Of a stretch of DNA of 64,000 bases, positions 30,201 to 45,200 are shown in pieces; positions within the stretch are counted from its first letter, which is position 1, and every line of letters starts with the position of its first letter. Source of the DNA: Pycnopodia helianthoides. Its lineage: Eukaryota; Echinodermata; Asteroidea; Forcipulatida; Asteriidae. The notes below the pieces were generated by a model. The model saw only the letters and a program-made list of their open reading frames with translations. It did not search any database and was not told the DNA's origin. The stretch is taken from positions 62,001-126,000 of the forward strand of contig CM063253.1 of NCBI GenBank assembly GCA_032158295.1. Direction: 5' to 3'. The position numbers and the translations under genes were made by a program.

Positions 30201-33200
30201 TCTAAAATATGGTAAACCATTGAGGCTAACAAAATAATGAAAAATAGGTTCATAACCATAAATTCTTGATTTATAATTGTCCTGGGTAATCATAAATTCT
30301 ACTGAGAATTTTGAATGACTTATTTAGAGTGCTACATGTATATGTCATTTGTATTAATAACAAAGGAAAACCATGAATTGTGTCAGATGGCAGTTTAAAA
30401 AACATTAGTATCAATAAAATATCGACATACATGTAATCCAATTTCAGGACATGTTCTGAAATCAAGATGATGTTAAAATGCAAATATTTGAACATCAAGA
30501 AATATTACTATTTAATTGTTAAAAATGTACAACTGCACTTTGCCTTTCATAATATCGATTATCAATATGAATTAATGATTTATATAGTGACGAACACATC
30601 TCAACCCCTCAGAAGAACGAGATGATGCAGGGCTCAAAATTGAAATCATTTTCTTTAGATCAGCAGGTTGTCCACAAAATTTTAGGCCGGGGCACCAAGG
30701 AAAATTTGAAGCACTCGACCACAACCCTCCCGCCAATTGTCAGCCGACTGAAAACCATGCTGCAGAAGTAATCTCATAAAAACAGGCTTAAATCGTAACA
30801 GGAGTGAAACATTTCTTTCAGACCATAAGTCTTGTAGATTAGAACTTTTGCCAGACCGAAGAAGCTGGAAATTATAATTAACCAGTTTTTAAAAACTGCA
30901 TGACTTGTTCAGAGTTGTGGGGTTAAAGGATGATTTTACTACTTACCCCTCCTATATATGTTCATAGTTAGCTGGTGTAGGTGCAGGCAGGTATCGTCGT
31001 TGAACACAGGGTGTACACTTTTTGGGTGGCGGTATACTACTGCCAACACCACGATGGACACGCCCGACGTTCAATAAATGATGGAACTTTCCTAGCCTAT
31101 TTAATGCAGTTATATTTATTTAATAAGAATAATTACCTCAACCTACTTATTACTGTGCACAGGCTAAGTTTCATACTAAGTACATTAAGATACTAGAACT
31201 GGTGCTGGTAGAGATAATAAAAGGCACTGTCCACTCCAGTGGTCTGTAGAGAGAGAGAGTGGTCATAAGGCTATATGTGTGTGTGTTCCTATCCAGGACC
31301 CTGCCCATTCATGCGTGGCCATAACAATAGTTAGGGATGCCCAGTTCTAAATACTTTAATCAATCTAAATAAGAAAAGGCTACTCCTCTCAGTATTCTAA
31401 GGGGTCTTAATTATATACATAGATTAGTCCACTTTCATGTTGGGGGTGTGGCATCACAAAGTGATCACTACAGGGTAACTGTAAAATTGCTGAAATTACT
31501 GGAATTTGGGCTCCGTTTTATTCATCCATGGTCAATCCAATCACAATAAGCTTGGTTTCATATGACCAAAAAAAAATGTCAGAAGAATTTTCTCAAAAAC
31601 AGGCCATGAGCACACAAACTCATTCAAAACAGTAGTCACTTTTTTCAAATTTAGTTAAATAAAATTATGAATTCTCTCTTCCACAAAAAAGCGCTAAAAA
31701 TAGATTTTTACTGTCAAACACGTAAGTAGATCTTTTTTCTTAACTTGATGCAAAGGATGTCCACAATTTGGACTTCGGCTGCCATGTGATGTTTTTAATG
31801 AATAAACCAAGAATGATTGAATGAATGAATGAATGAATGAATGAATGAATGAATGAATGAATGAATGAAATATTCAGGGCTCGAAATAACCATGGGACGT
31901 CAGATCAGATTCCAGTTATTTAACTCCACAACCCAACAATTCCTGCAGGGCAGACTAGTGTTTTGACAAACACTTACTTTTAAAGATTTAACCTCCTTGT
32001 AAACACTTTTAGAAGTAAAATATTGAAGCTACAAGACCCAAGGTCTAGTTAAAGATTTTCTTTAAAATCAAGCCCTAATTCCATATGTGAAAATTCCTTT
32101 GCAAAAATCCCTTGGTTAAAAAAAACTAATTCACAGCTAAGACTCTTGGGGAAAAAAGAAAAAAAAGTGTCGCCAAAAGGAATGACATACCTGTACACAA
32201 CATGAAACTGACAGGTGACAGCTCAAACCTAGTTTGAATTATGGAATTACCACATTGTGAATTGAAAATCCTTGTCAACATCAACTAAAACCTGTCTGTG
32301 GAATGTAACACATACATGTCACATAGAATAATATAAATTATTTATTTATTTCTAATCACATGGTCCGAAGATACCCGTTTAGAGAAAATGATGCAGACAT
32401 GTTCAGTTTTAGATGTGGGACGAAAACCCCAAATAGGAAAAGGACATCAGGGCAAGACTCCAACAAGCAGCCACTGGGTTCTCCCAAGGATTTGTCCAAA
32501 CTGAGGGGCAATCTGGGCCCAATCTGGGCCGTAACACGCTGTACTGAATAACAAAGTCTTCAAAATGTGTTTGTTTTGGGGTTAAAAAGATCTACTGTGC
32601 AATCAAGGGCATTTAATATTTCATTATATGTTTTTTTGAAAAATTGTGCATATCGCCAGCTAAGCGGCAGGCAATTCACTAGATTGTATGAGGAGAGCCA
32701 TGAACCTGTCACCCCCTAAATAACACCACTGTAGAAATCTCACATGAGAAAGATAAGATGAAACACATGTACCAGCAACAAAACAGGAAAATTGTGCACA
32801 ACCAGTGAACCTTATGGGCAATTCCAAGCAAACATGGACATTGCACAAAAAAATAAAATTTGTGCCACAACTTTCATTCCACTTAAAAGTTGTAGCTAAC
32901 ATATGAAAGGAAACAGATATAACTTTTTTTTAGACATTCTATACCATATTGTACAAAGGTAGAGATGTTTTCACAAGCTGTGAATGGACCCTTAAAAATG
33001 AGCTTATCAAGTTGATTTCTTCAAAGTTAAATATTTTTCACCAGAAAGATTCTTCCAGCAAAACTTTGATATTTGTGATTAGCACCAGGATCAACTTTTT
33101 ACAATCCAGAGTGAATTTAATTTCATTTGTCCAGTTTAAGCATTATGTGATTGTACATGTTGAAGCTTCGACAGGGTGTAATGCGACTGACCGTGAGATG

Positions 33201-36200
33201 AAGTTATTTCAATTGTAAGAAAAATCCACTGATTTTTTTCAGGGCATTTCAAATAATCCTTCTACCCTTATAGTCAAGTCTGAAATGAGTTAAAAAATCA
33301 ACAATAAATTTGGCATATTTTAATAACGACTCATCAAAAAGTGTAATGCGACTAACCGGTAATGCGACTGACCATGCACGGTAATGCGACTGACCAAATC
33401 TGTTTTCAAGAGGAGGATGCTAAGAGGTCAGCAAAGCTGGAGATCTTGGTCATAACTTACTAGAGGACAGTATTACATGAATTAAGAGATCTGGGGGGCT
33501 CTCCAGATGTCACTCATGATGTATGTCCTCTAAACAATGCCGTACCCACAATGCACTTCTTCAAAGCACATGCGCAGAACACATACATGTGTTATATGTG
33601 CCATTCCAATATCTTTCTGTAACTTCTGGGTTTATCGTTTGATTGTACATAAACATGATAAACAATACAGACTGTATATTAATGAAAAAGACATGTAGAC
33701 ATGTATTAATGTTATTACCGACTAACCGGTAATGCGACTGACCATGCACTGTAATGCGACTGACCAAATCTGTTTTCAAGAGGAGGATGCTAAGAGGTCA
33801 GCAAAGCTGGAGTTCTTGGTCATGACTTATGAGAGGACAGTATTACATGAATTAAGAGATCTGGGGCTCTCCAGATGTCACTCATGATGTATAAAGGGCA
33901 GCATTGTCCTCTACACAATGCCGTACCCACAATGCACTTCTTCAAAGCACATGCGCAGATGTGTTGTACATGTGCCAGTCAAATATCTGTCTGTAACTTC
34001 TGGTTTTATTGTACAGAAACAATACAGGTAGGCCTATATTAATGAAAAAGACATGTAGACATGTCTTAATGTTATCATGTGTAATAAAATATAGAAATAT
34101 GAGACATTTTGAGTCAAAAAAGTGAAGTAATGACATTGAAATATTTTACTCTCCACAAATTGTGGAAATGCCACTGACTATAGTGCTGAAAACAGACATG
34201 TTATGTTGAGAAACTGAAAGTACAAGGAAAATATGAACAGTTCAAAAAGAAGCACAGACAAATCTCCCAAAAGAGCAAACAAAAGCAAAAAGCTCCTTAT
34301 TCCACCATTTTCCTTGAGAAAGAAGAAACTTGATTTTAAACAAAATGCTGCCAACAAATCAGAGTAGCAATGCATGCATTGGTGAGTGGTGTGTGGTGTA
34401 ATATGATGGTGAAGTGTATCCAGATGAAGTCAAGAAGATGTAGGTGATCCAGGAGATTTTCGTGTGTTAAAAACTGGAAATGCCCAAATCCTAAGGATAA
34501 TAATTACACTCACATAACAAAACAAATTAGTTGTTTCATTGAAGGACCTGTGATAGCCAACAATCGTGGCCATTTCAAATTTCGAGACCACTTTTAAACA
34601 ATGGCTTGAAGTCTCAGGGTATGTTTACATTCATGTAAGTTACTTTAAATTAGCAATTCCATTTCTGTTCAATTACATACTCGGCAAGAAAATTAACATT
34701 TAATGTTTAAAAGCAAAAATCTGGTGTTCCCGAGAATATAAAGTAAAGTTGATCCGTAAAATGCATTCAATCATATTTCCAGAAAATGTAAATCTGCAAA
34801 ACTTTAAAAATACACATTTTTGCCTCGTTTCTATAATTTTTAAGAGACAAGATGTGATTATTTTAGTCTAAACAAGTGAAATCAACTTTTTCAAGTTGTT
34901 GACAAAGAATAAACCCAATTTTGTCAAACAAGAACTTAGTTTGGGCTCCATATAGGCTTGGCTGAATTGACCGGACAAACTGTAATGCGACTGACCGTAA
35001 TGCGACTAACCATGGTTTTGCCATGTACACTTGATACTTGAAGTTGCTGACCATTTATAAGTGTCCTGTTGGAGACTCCTGTATAGTAGTTGTGTGTTAC
35101 ACTTAGTAAAACTATTGCAATTTGTTTGGTTTGAGGAAACTTTTCAATTGTTATACGTATATTTTTTACCATGTCCTTTTTGTGTAATGCGACTGACCGT
35201 TTTTTACAGCATTATAACATCCAGAGTACAAAGCCCACAACATTTCTAATACCATGACTTCAAAGCCTTGGGTGTCAAGTACAAATCAGTCTATAAACTT
35301 AGTGGAAAGAATAACTCACATAGAACTAATAGCACCGAGATCAAGAAATGACACAGAAAAGTGTAATGCGACTGACCATGGAATTGCCCATATCCATCTT
35401 TATCCATATCTGAATTTTAGAGATGAAACATTATTCCGACTATTTGTTACATCAGATCTACATTACAATTACAGGCTGATCTCATACTACATAATACATG
35501 TATTGCAACAACTGATATAAACAAACCATAATTATGCTAAAGATTGGTGATGATGTATTGTCATATCTCATAAGTTTCTTGTACAAGTAATAAACCACAA
35601 AGGGTGTAATCCCTGATTATATGGCATTTTAAGTTTGAATGGCTTCTGACTGGCACCCCCCCCCCAAATTGGCAAAATCAGTAGACCCCAATATTAGGGC
35701 TAGATAGCTCAGTTGGTGGAGCATTGGCATGTTAATCCGGAGGTCGCAGGTTCAAATCATGTTTTAGTCAGTTTGTCTTTGTTTATGTATTAAAGGAACA
35801 TTAAAGAATTGGTTTTTGCTAACAAAACAGTTGCTGGCAGTGTAAGCACTAATCCACCATATACTTAAACTGACAAACCTGTAGAAGTTTGAGATCGATT
35901 GGCCATCTGGGTCACGAGAAAATAGTGCAAAACCGATTACAAATTTGCATGTGTAATACAATGCATGAATAAAACGCTCATGAGCGATAAACTCCAAAAT
36001 TGGTTTGATTCATTTCTCATAAAATATGGCATTTCAGACAGAAATATTTCAAGGGATGTTTTCTACTATCATCATCATTAGACCGTGTATGTTTTATGTA
36101 AATCTGTGATCAAAAAGTATATTTTACAAGTTTTTTCTTACCAATTCTGTAATGTTCCTTTAAGTTATTGATATATTAACACAATTTTATCAAGACTTTA

Positions 36201-39200
36201 AATATCAAAAGGCAGCAATATCAAAATTTTACTATTTCTTAAAAAAAATGGTAAAACAATATTGCAATGTTATTAATACTATAACATACTCTAGATCATC
36301 TCACACCGAGAAAATATGCACCAGCTTCACTGTATCTGCAGCCTGTAGCTATTTCTACCATATTGGTTTCATTACAAATTGATATAAAAATCCATATTTT
36401 ATCATTACTACTCCCCCCCCCCCTTGCAAATATCTCATAGCATATGACAAGATGTCAGCGTCAATTTGCAATGTGCACATATTAAATTCCTCCAATATCC
36501 TCTTCTCCTATGTCATTCCACACCAAATTGTTTGGACTCAGATAAGATTGGTATGCCTGGCCCCAGTCCGTTTAAATCATTCACTTTTGCCAATTGGATA
36601 TGTAGAAGGATTTGGGTTAAGACAATTTGCAGACCACTCAGATTTAATTACATAGTATATCAATTTTTTGTTTTATCGATTTGTATTCTACATATCACAC
36701 AGCACCTCAGAAGATGAAATATGCACTAACTACAATGTACATGTACATCAATGGTAGTAGTCCAGTATGTCCAAACCTAACTGATTTCATTACATATACA
36801 ATGCTTAGAATGTATGGTTTATAAGGAGAGACGTGACCTTCCCAGTACACCAACTGAGTACATCTCATGTAATGTGTCAGTCATTATTTATATACTCTGC
36901 AGAAATTATGATGGACTGCCTTACCCCTAGTGTTACTGGGTGCCTATGCCATGTGACATTAATAAATTACATTGTAATGCAATGTGAGCAATATTGTTGC
37001 AATCAACATTAAAATGGCTTGGTTAGAATCCTACAGATTTTGTTTCATGTCTGAAAAGCAATAATCTCTTTACAATGTTAAATGTTGAAACCTTGGATGA
37101 CCTCCAAGCTCCACGTTCTTAAATGGTGAATGAACTAATATTTTATTTCCTTAGTATGCATTTCCTTACAGGCATGTTTTGTCGTTAGTTTCTATCGGGG
37201 GGGGGGGGGATACTTAAAATAATGTATTTAGTTCCTGCATAACAAATATACAAGATGTAATTGTACCCGCTTGCGTCATCTTTAAAATGCACTGAACGAT
37301 TTCCCTTGCAGGCCTTTAGCACAGAAAAATGTTACAAAAATGTGTCAGTTGCTACTCAAAAATCTTCATCTTCTTTTTCTAGTCAATATTAGCATGCTGT
37401 AGCAAAAAAGGTGTTCAGTCTAATTATTTTGCAATGCAAAATTGCTGGACACAATTGTTCCCTGAAACGGGCCTTACATGGCACCAAAAGGGATCTTCCC
37501 TGAAATTGTCATCTCCAACCAAAGGGAATTGATTCAACATTAATCATGTGAATTACTGTCATAATGCTGGCATTTTATGCTGGCTTTGATCTGCTGATCT
37601 TTCTACTTATAGTCATGTCAGGCTGAGCAGTCTGGTGAGTGGAAATATAAAAAGAAATAAGGTCACGCATCACCGGGATGGCAATTACAAAAATAACCAA
37701 AGACTTAATATCCCGACAAAAATATCACGAGCTCATCAGCTGTCACCACTTGGTGGCGCTGTGACTCCACAAGCTCCGTCTTTTCCTTCCTCTCACTATC
37801 TCTTATAATCATATCCAAATTAACATTTGGTAAGTGAATTTGGCATTTAGTGGTCACTGTCTACTGGATTAAAAGCAGCATTGCCATTTGTGTGCATGGA
37901 GAATAAAATGTGTTATTTTGCTCTGTGGTGTATGCCACATGATTCTTCATTCATTACTAGAATTTAAGGAGAGCAAAGTGGCCAAGTATTAAAGTAACAT
38001 GTACAATGTAACAGCCTATTAACCAGTGATACAAAGTCTTTAACTATGCTACATGTACAGTACATGGTCCATGTGTAATGCCATGCATTTTGAAGCTGTA
38101 AATTACTATTTTATGTTACATTTACAAACTGCAAATAAACATTATAGAAACAACAACTGCAGTCAAGGATTAAACAAGTTCAAAGCTGACTTTACAAAGT
38201 TTAATTTTGGTCACAACTTGAACATTAACAAAGGTCATTTTCAGGTCACGTGACATGTAACCAATACAAACGCATTATAAATACAGCTGATTTAATCCCG
38301 CCTGCCAAGAAACAGTCAACAAAATTTGGCCGATTCGATTGGCCCAGGACACAGCTCAGGGTTAAAGGTCTGTTTCCCTGGACCTCAATCAAAAAACTAC
38401 GCTTAGCAAAAACAGGTACGTAACCAGCCATGATGCCATAGTTTGAATTGTTGTGACGGGTCACTTTTGGTGCACTGCTACTTTTTTGCAATGAACAAAG
38501 AAATTTGCTAAGCAATATATTCAGCTTAACAGCCATGTGAAACTGGCTTGTGTAAAAATGAGTACATTTTTTCTTAAAGAAACCAATGGCCAGATCTTAC
38601 AAGGTGTGTTACATTTCCATCCTCCGTGGTTACATGTTGTAGGACATGTATGTTGAATTTTTATGATGGTATTTTCACCTTTTGATAACCCCTAGGGTTA
38701 TAGATTCCAAGGAGCTTTTGGAAACAGTGTCAGAGAAGTGGACCATGTAGCAGGATTTCTTATTAGGAGAAAATATCCCATTTTGTAATAACGGGCAGAC
38801 ACTCCCTGATTAGGAGTAGGGTTAAAATCTCTGTCTTTGCTCTATGGGTTAAGCCAGATAACCAATTAACCATGGGGTTAGCATCTTGAGAGTGCATTTG
38901 CCAGGAAAATCAAATCAAGTGTGAAACAAGCATGGGGTGGCTTTGGGTTAAAATTCCCCAGCAATTTCTTGGGGTCTCACTTCCTGGAAATCAGCTCAAT
39001 AGTGTGAACAGCGCACAAGAGGATGTAAGAACCTTGTCTTATTTACATAACCTTGTTGAAGCTTGTAATGAGATTGTCAGATGCACTGTAGTAACATCTT
39101 GAACAAAGTAATTTGGGTGTTGTTTATAAACACAGTAGTACACCCACATGTTTTTCTTTATGCCCACACACAAAATGGCAGGACTCATGGCAAGAAAAGT

Positions 39201-42200
39201 AATAAACACTCAGTATTAAAGAGTGAAGAGTTTGTTGAATCATAGGTTGACTCTGTTCCTTGCTCTATGGTTGAATATATCTGACAATTCAAGCCATCAT
39301 GATATTGACAAGTTTAATTTACCACAGAAAACATCTTGTTGAACTTATTTCTTGTGCCCTGACTAAAAATGTTGGCAAAGTTGTGGAAAGGCAAGCTTTA
39401 TATAATAGTACCCTAATGCTGTGGCCATTGTCATTTTCGCTGAGACATGGGAATGTTAAAATGGGTGAAAACTTTGCTTTGATGTATTCCAATTTAAAAT
39501 TGAGGTTAAATTCAAACCTGCAATAATAAAACTTTGTTGTGTAGTTTTAGTGGCCTCATGTGGTTCTCTATGAATCACAACTTACCACTGATGTAACAAC
39601 TGTAAGCAAATCGTTGGTTAATTAATACAATAATTAGTCCAACATACCAGTCTCTTTGTGAAAATGCAAAAGCATGTTGACCTACTTTGTGCACAACTTT
39701 AGTTAGTGTTTTTACATAGAGAAGTGCAGGCATGTCACATGATCCTGTTGTTGCCGGAGACTTTCTTTTGTTTTTTATTTTTTATATTCATCAAATCTGA
39801 TTGCATAACGATGTAAGAATTTGTACAATACATGTATAACTCAGTAGGGTTACTTTTCAGCCTGATTTATGGACCAAGCCATAAACGCTGTCCTTTCACC
39901 AAAACACAGTCAGAACACACCCTAATTCATCAGGTTCATGTAGAATATATTGCATTACACTTTTTTGATTGTGTTTTGTTGATTGCTTACATGCATTTCA
40001 ATACACATGTGTACAATAATGACTGGTTCAATGTCAAACACAAGGTTTTTGTCAGCCCAGACTTTGACTGAGCCTAGATGAAGGAATGCATTTCCTTGAG
40101 TTAAAGGTACAATGCAAGCTCCATTGGAAATTTACTAGAACAATTGCATTAGGAACAAAGAAAAACTATACACATCCATGTGTGATAAGAACTCTATACT
40201 CTATACTCAGTGCTTTATTGAGTCCTACAGAACAAAGTTCACAAGTAAACTAAAAAAAATTAACAGAACACAAAAAGTGCAATGTTGAATTGTTTATTCA
40301 AGTAGCAATGTATAAATTATTCAATTATACTTTTAGGCCCTAAACATCTTATGTCATGCAAATAAAAACAAATTGAAACTCCTGACCTACATGTACATGT
40401 AAATACTGTAAAATAAACATTACCGTGTTTGTATTTTTCAACACTTTCATCTTTATTTAGTTGGGATGAACATCGCTAGCAAGCTATCCAACTGCGCTAT
40501 TTACTCATACTTTCATTTTCATTTCTTTCCACAAGTCACACAGGTTCCAAAGTAAGTGCTGACATTATTCCTTTAATGTAAGGAAATTTGAAATATTTAC
40601 CTTCACTCTGCTTGGGTCTAGGGATTCCAAGACAATAACAGGCCTTGCAGACATGACCAAAAAGTCCAGTATACTCCCCACCAGTCACTAAAGTCACTGG
40701 TATTACATCCAGGTGCTTGTCAGGCACTCAGCTTGTTTACTGTGTGTGTGTATTGGTTGGACCAGTTACAACTGACTGGGTCTACACTCTTCAGTTCCTG
40801 GCTTCAGATGGTCTACAGGCGCAGGCCTAGTGTGTATTGATTTTAGCTGGAATGCAAACTGAGAATAAGTCAGGCGTGGAAGAAACTCTGGAGTTACCTC
40901 AGTCTCATGAGCAGTGCGCCCAGGTCAGAGGGGGTTTCATAGCCTTGAATGAAGGCCCCCACTGCCAACTGATGGTTTAAGTCATTGGAATTCCGCAGGT
41001 TATTTCTGTGATGACATTTAGGGAATTTGTATGTGGTTTGTGTAATCATTGTGTAATGGGGCTTCATCAGATTACTGAAACTTTTTTCAGCCAGCTTGTT
41101 TTAAATGAACCCCAGGATGGGGCAGTGGAATTTGAGAAAAGGTCAACCAGATTAAAACACATATGGAAATTGTAAAAAATTCACTCAACTTAACAAATAT
41201 TTTCTCTGTAAGACTAAGACTTAAGAGCCCATTCAAATTTATCAATCTTAACAATAACAACTTAGTCATTGTTTCTTCTTGAAAGTGTGTGTACTTGTAT
41301 AGGTGGGTCATAGAAAACAATTGAAGTCAAAATTTGATTAATTTTGAATCACAAAAAGGGTAAAAAAAAATCTAAACCAAATTGGGGTTGGTGGGTGAAA
41401 CATGTGAAAAAAAATATATATATATATAAAACATACCAAATGTGAAAAACATTCTCGCTTGTTATAAAATCAAACGATATTTTCTAAACATAATTTTGTA
41501 ACAAAAGGACAGGCTTAAACGTCTTGAAAATATTTGTAACTTAGCTGAAACATTGATGTTTAAAGTGTGTGCACAAGATTGGAAAGGTTGACAAAATAAA
41601 TGTTTACAGATGTGCACACAACTTACACGGTGTAAAGATGGTCAAGGTGGAAAACTTCCCTTGAAATACTTTTGCCTAAAACAATTAGTCTTGATCTTGC
41701 TAGAATAAAACTTGATGCTTGAAAACAGTGAAAACATTTTATTTTGTTTCTCACCAGTTTCTATTCACTCTGATATAACTAACCGAGCTTAAATTTCCAC
41801 AGGTTTTTGTTGTTTCAGTTTTTCAAGTATATGTTGGGTCCAATAACTTACGGATACTGGTCTTTGATAATATGTACACCTTATGCACAAGACATCATTT
41901 GATGCCCTTGGCTAGAGGTACAAGTGTTTCATTATTGTTGTACCTTCAAGATGGCACTGTGGTTACGTCATGATGCATAAAGTAAAATTTTTACCAAAGT
42001 TGTCTGTGTGCTTTAATTTGATACAATGTTTTCATTTTATTGTTACTATCAAACTGGAATGTTCAAAACAAAGACTTCCATGAAATGTTGCATTGAATTG
42101 ATACAAGAGAGATAAAACCCATCAAAACATTTCCGTTTTTAATCAACAATGGAGGCAGAAAGCATCATGTATTCTCTCATATTCCAGTATCTTATCCTAC

Positions 42201-45200
42201 AGTATTTCACAGAAAAACTAACAACCACAGACCCATTTCAAACAGTCATTTTGCACAGCTGATGTTCTTCAAAAGCAAAGCTATTTCTGCATTCATTGAG
42301 GTCATTTTAAAATATAGTGAATCCCGCAATTTGACAAACATGGAGTTTTTACATGAAGCATTTTACCTTGGAATACAGGAAAAATCAATTACTGACATCT
42401 CAGCAATTTTTAAATCATCACAAATCCCCTACAAAATATTGCAAAGTTTGCATGATGATTTTAGAAGTGTTCAAGTCAAATAATGTGGGAGAAAATTATT
42501 ATACTTGGCTGATTGGACACTTTGTTAAGTCCACATTGTACCACACTATATAACATGCCAGTATAAATAACAATTGTATGGACGGCCTTGGGATACATCT
42601 AGCAAATATTTCTGACCTAGAAACTGATAATGAAATATAAATTAATTTGTAAAGGTTTCCTGATTGTACATGGAGCACAGTTCTGTGATAAAGTATTGCC
42701 AATTACAAAAGTAATTATATAAACGTGATACTACAATCTTACAGTACTGTATGTGTCCCCTAGCGCAACCCTTCCCACCCACACTATTCTGATACAACCA
42801 ACCAAACAAACAAACAAAAATAACAACCATACAAACAACCCATCAGTAGCTGGTATTAAACTGCATCCTACATGTACATGTACCATCCCAAATTTCCTCC
42901 TCAACAACTACAACAGATCTTCATTTTTAAGGAGAGCTAGCACAATCGCTCTCCCCTGCACACCTAGTTCGAAGGGTGGAAACAAAAAGCACTCCTTAAA
43001 AATCTAAAGTGGTTTTAAAAAGAATTTGAAATTAAAACCCCATAAATTTATTTACAGCAGTAAATTAACTATTGATGTGTCATTTATTTGTTTTCATTAT
43101 GTAACGAAAATAACAATCTGGGGTTGAACAAAGACAAATTAGCTAGAGCGGGAATTGAACCAATGACCTCTCGATTAACAAGCCGGCACTTGACCAACTG
43201 AGCTATCTAGCCCTACATGTATATATTACTTGACAACAATCCTTGTATTTTTCTTTAAATGAAGAACTATTCCAACAACAACAAAAGCAGTAATTATAAC
43301 AGCTTTCAAGTTTGCAGTGTTCAGGAACTGAAACTGTTGGTCACAACTCCTTTCTCCATAAATAAAATTGTTTTTTACAAGATAAACCATCAGAACATTT
43401 TCCAGTAAGCAGTAAATTCTCACCACCCCCCCCCACCCCAACCTGACTGCAAACTGCCCATGTTACAAGCTCATTCCAAAGTTTGTCCTCTGATTTTTGT
43501 GGGTTGTTTTATTGGATTATGAGGAAGGCAGAGAGTATGTGAATCACGCTGAAAAAACATCTAACAGGCAAAACTGGTGGACAACAATGGCCACCTCATT
43601 AAATATTAAGCATGCACAGTCATTGACACTATTGGTGTATTTTGTCCTGGAAGTAAAATGAAAACCCCCTGTCAGTAGTACTTTCTCCCTGGGGATGAAG
43701 GGGATTAGGCAGTTCAGTGACCGGAATGTTCCTGTGTATGACATAAGGGGTATGGATTAGGAGGCAAGAGGGACATAATGAGGATCATAAGGATAGATAT
43801 CCATTGAGATATCCATTGAGATATCCATGCTCCTTCTGGAAATTCACAACTTTTGTGTTGGGGCAACAATAGACACATCGATATTGAAAGAAGAACAGAT
43901 GCTGGGCAACCCCACAACATTTAATGTTTTCTGCTTTAAAACCAGTCATGTTGTGGGAAATTAACAAAGCTTTGGCTGAGCAAATAGACTAAGATGTGGG
44001 AATCAAAGTTCTAAAGAAATGATACCGGATGAGTGGAAGACAACAAAGCTTACTCAGATCTCCATGACGCAAATAAGAATCAAGGGGCATTGGCGATTTC
44101 TAAGTAATCGGGACTAAGTAGAAAGGGGTTGAAGTTTCTGATGGATTGATTGTGAAGACAATAGTAGTATGGAGGATTTTACAGACGTCATCTTGGGTTG
44201 ACAACAGTTTTTATCAATAACTTGCAGAAGTTGCTCTCAGCTCATCATAGAGATCTCAAATCTTGAGAATCTCTGTTTTTATCAAATTGTTTTAGTGGTG
44301 GAGGGAGAGAGGAAGGGGCAGAGTTAGGGAAGAAAGCAAGAACATGCCTCTCTAGTAAAGATCTTGATGGAAAACCACTGTCAACCATAAAAGCCAGCTG
44401 GCCCAATTTCATGTAGCTGCTTCAGCAAGCACAAAAGGTAACTCAGCACAAAACTATTTTGCTTTAATACAAGGATAACATTACCAGCCAAAATACTATG
44501 TCACATGTACTGTCTTTAACTGGTTTCCTACTTATTTTTGCTAAGCAGACTCAGCTCTATGCATTTTTAATTCTATCTTTTTGCAATTGATTTTATTTTT
44601 CTATCAATAAAACATAACAAAATGAGATTGTAAAAATATTTGTTGACATCCAACTTATTATGCTATTGGATGGAAATGGTCAGGCTGGTAGGAGGCTTAA
44701 AATTCTCTCCCAATATACAGCATTTATTTATTTACTGTCAAGCTCTAGTATACGTACAAGACAAATAAAAAAAGACAACCAAAAACAAATGGAAACCCTG
44801 GGATTGCCCAAAGCAAACCAACTCCATATCTAAAAGAGTAATCCCCTTACAATAATTATATAAAAAGACAATATCAAAACATTTTACAATGTTATGAGAT
44901 ATCAAAATCACAAGAGAGACCAACTCCGTTTTTACTTATCGACCCTCTTGCACTAACGTTACACACAGCTACCTTTTCACTGCGGTCAAGTGGTTCGACT
45001 GCAGGACTTGCAATAACAAGGTTGTGGGTTTGATTCCGGCCAATCTAATCGCTGATTTCACAATGACTTGATTTTTACAAGTATTGCACATCGTCTAGAT
45101 ACTGAGTTTATTGATTTGTGCAACTCATAACCATAGACATGAAATCAAAGTTTGGGGTTGAACAAAGAAAACTTACTAGAGCGGGGATTGAACCAACGAC

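Noticed and set aside
33178..35377. CRISPR-like reading of the repeated 15-mer
   Set aside because: Spacing is irregular, from zero to over 1.2 kb, there are no cas genes, and the DNA is animal.
40590..40727. Possible further first exon (frame with GEYTGLFGHVCKACYCLGIP before GTAAAT)
   Set aside because: The frame starts with GTG, not ATG, and it ends in a phase that does not fit the acceptor at 19435.
42262..42483. 73-codon plus-strand frame (TNMEFLHEAFYLGIQEKS)
   Set aside because: No homolog, starter or splice context; it sits between repeat fragments and is likely chance.
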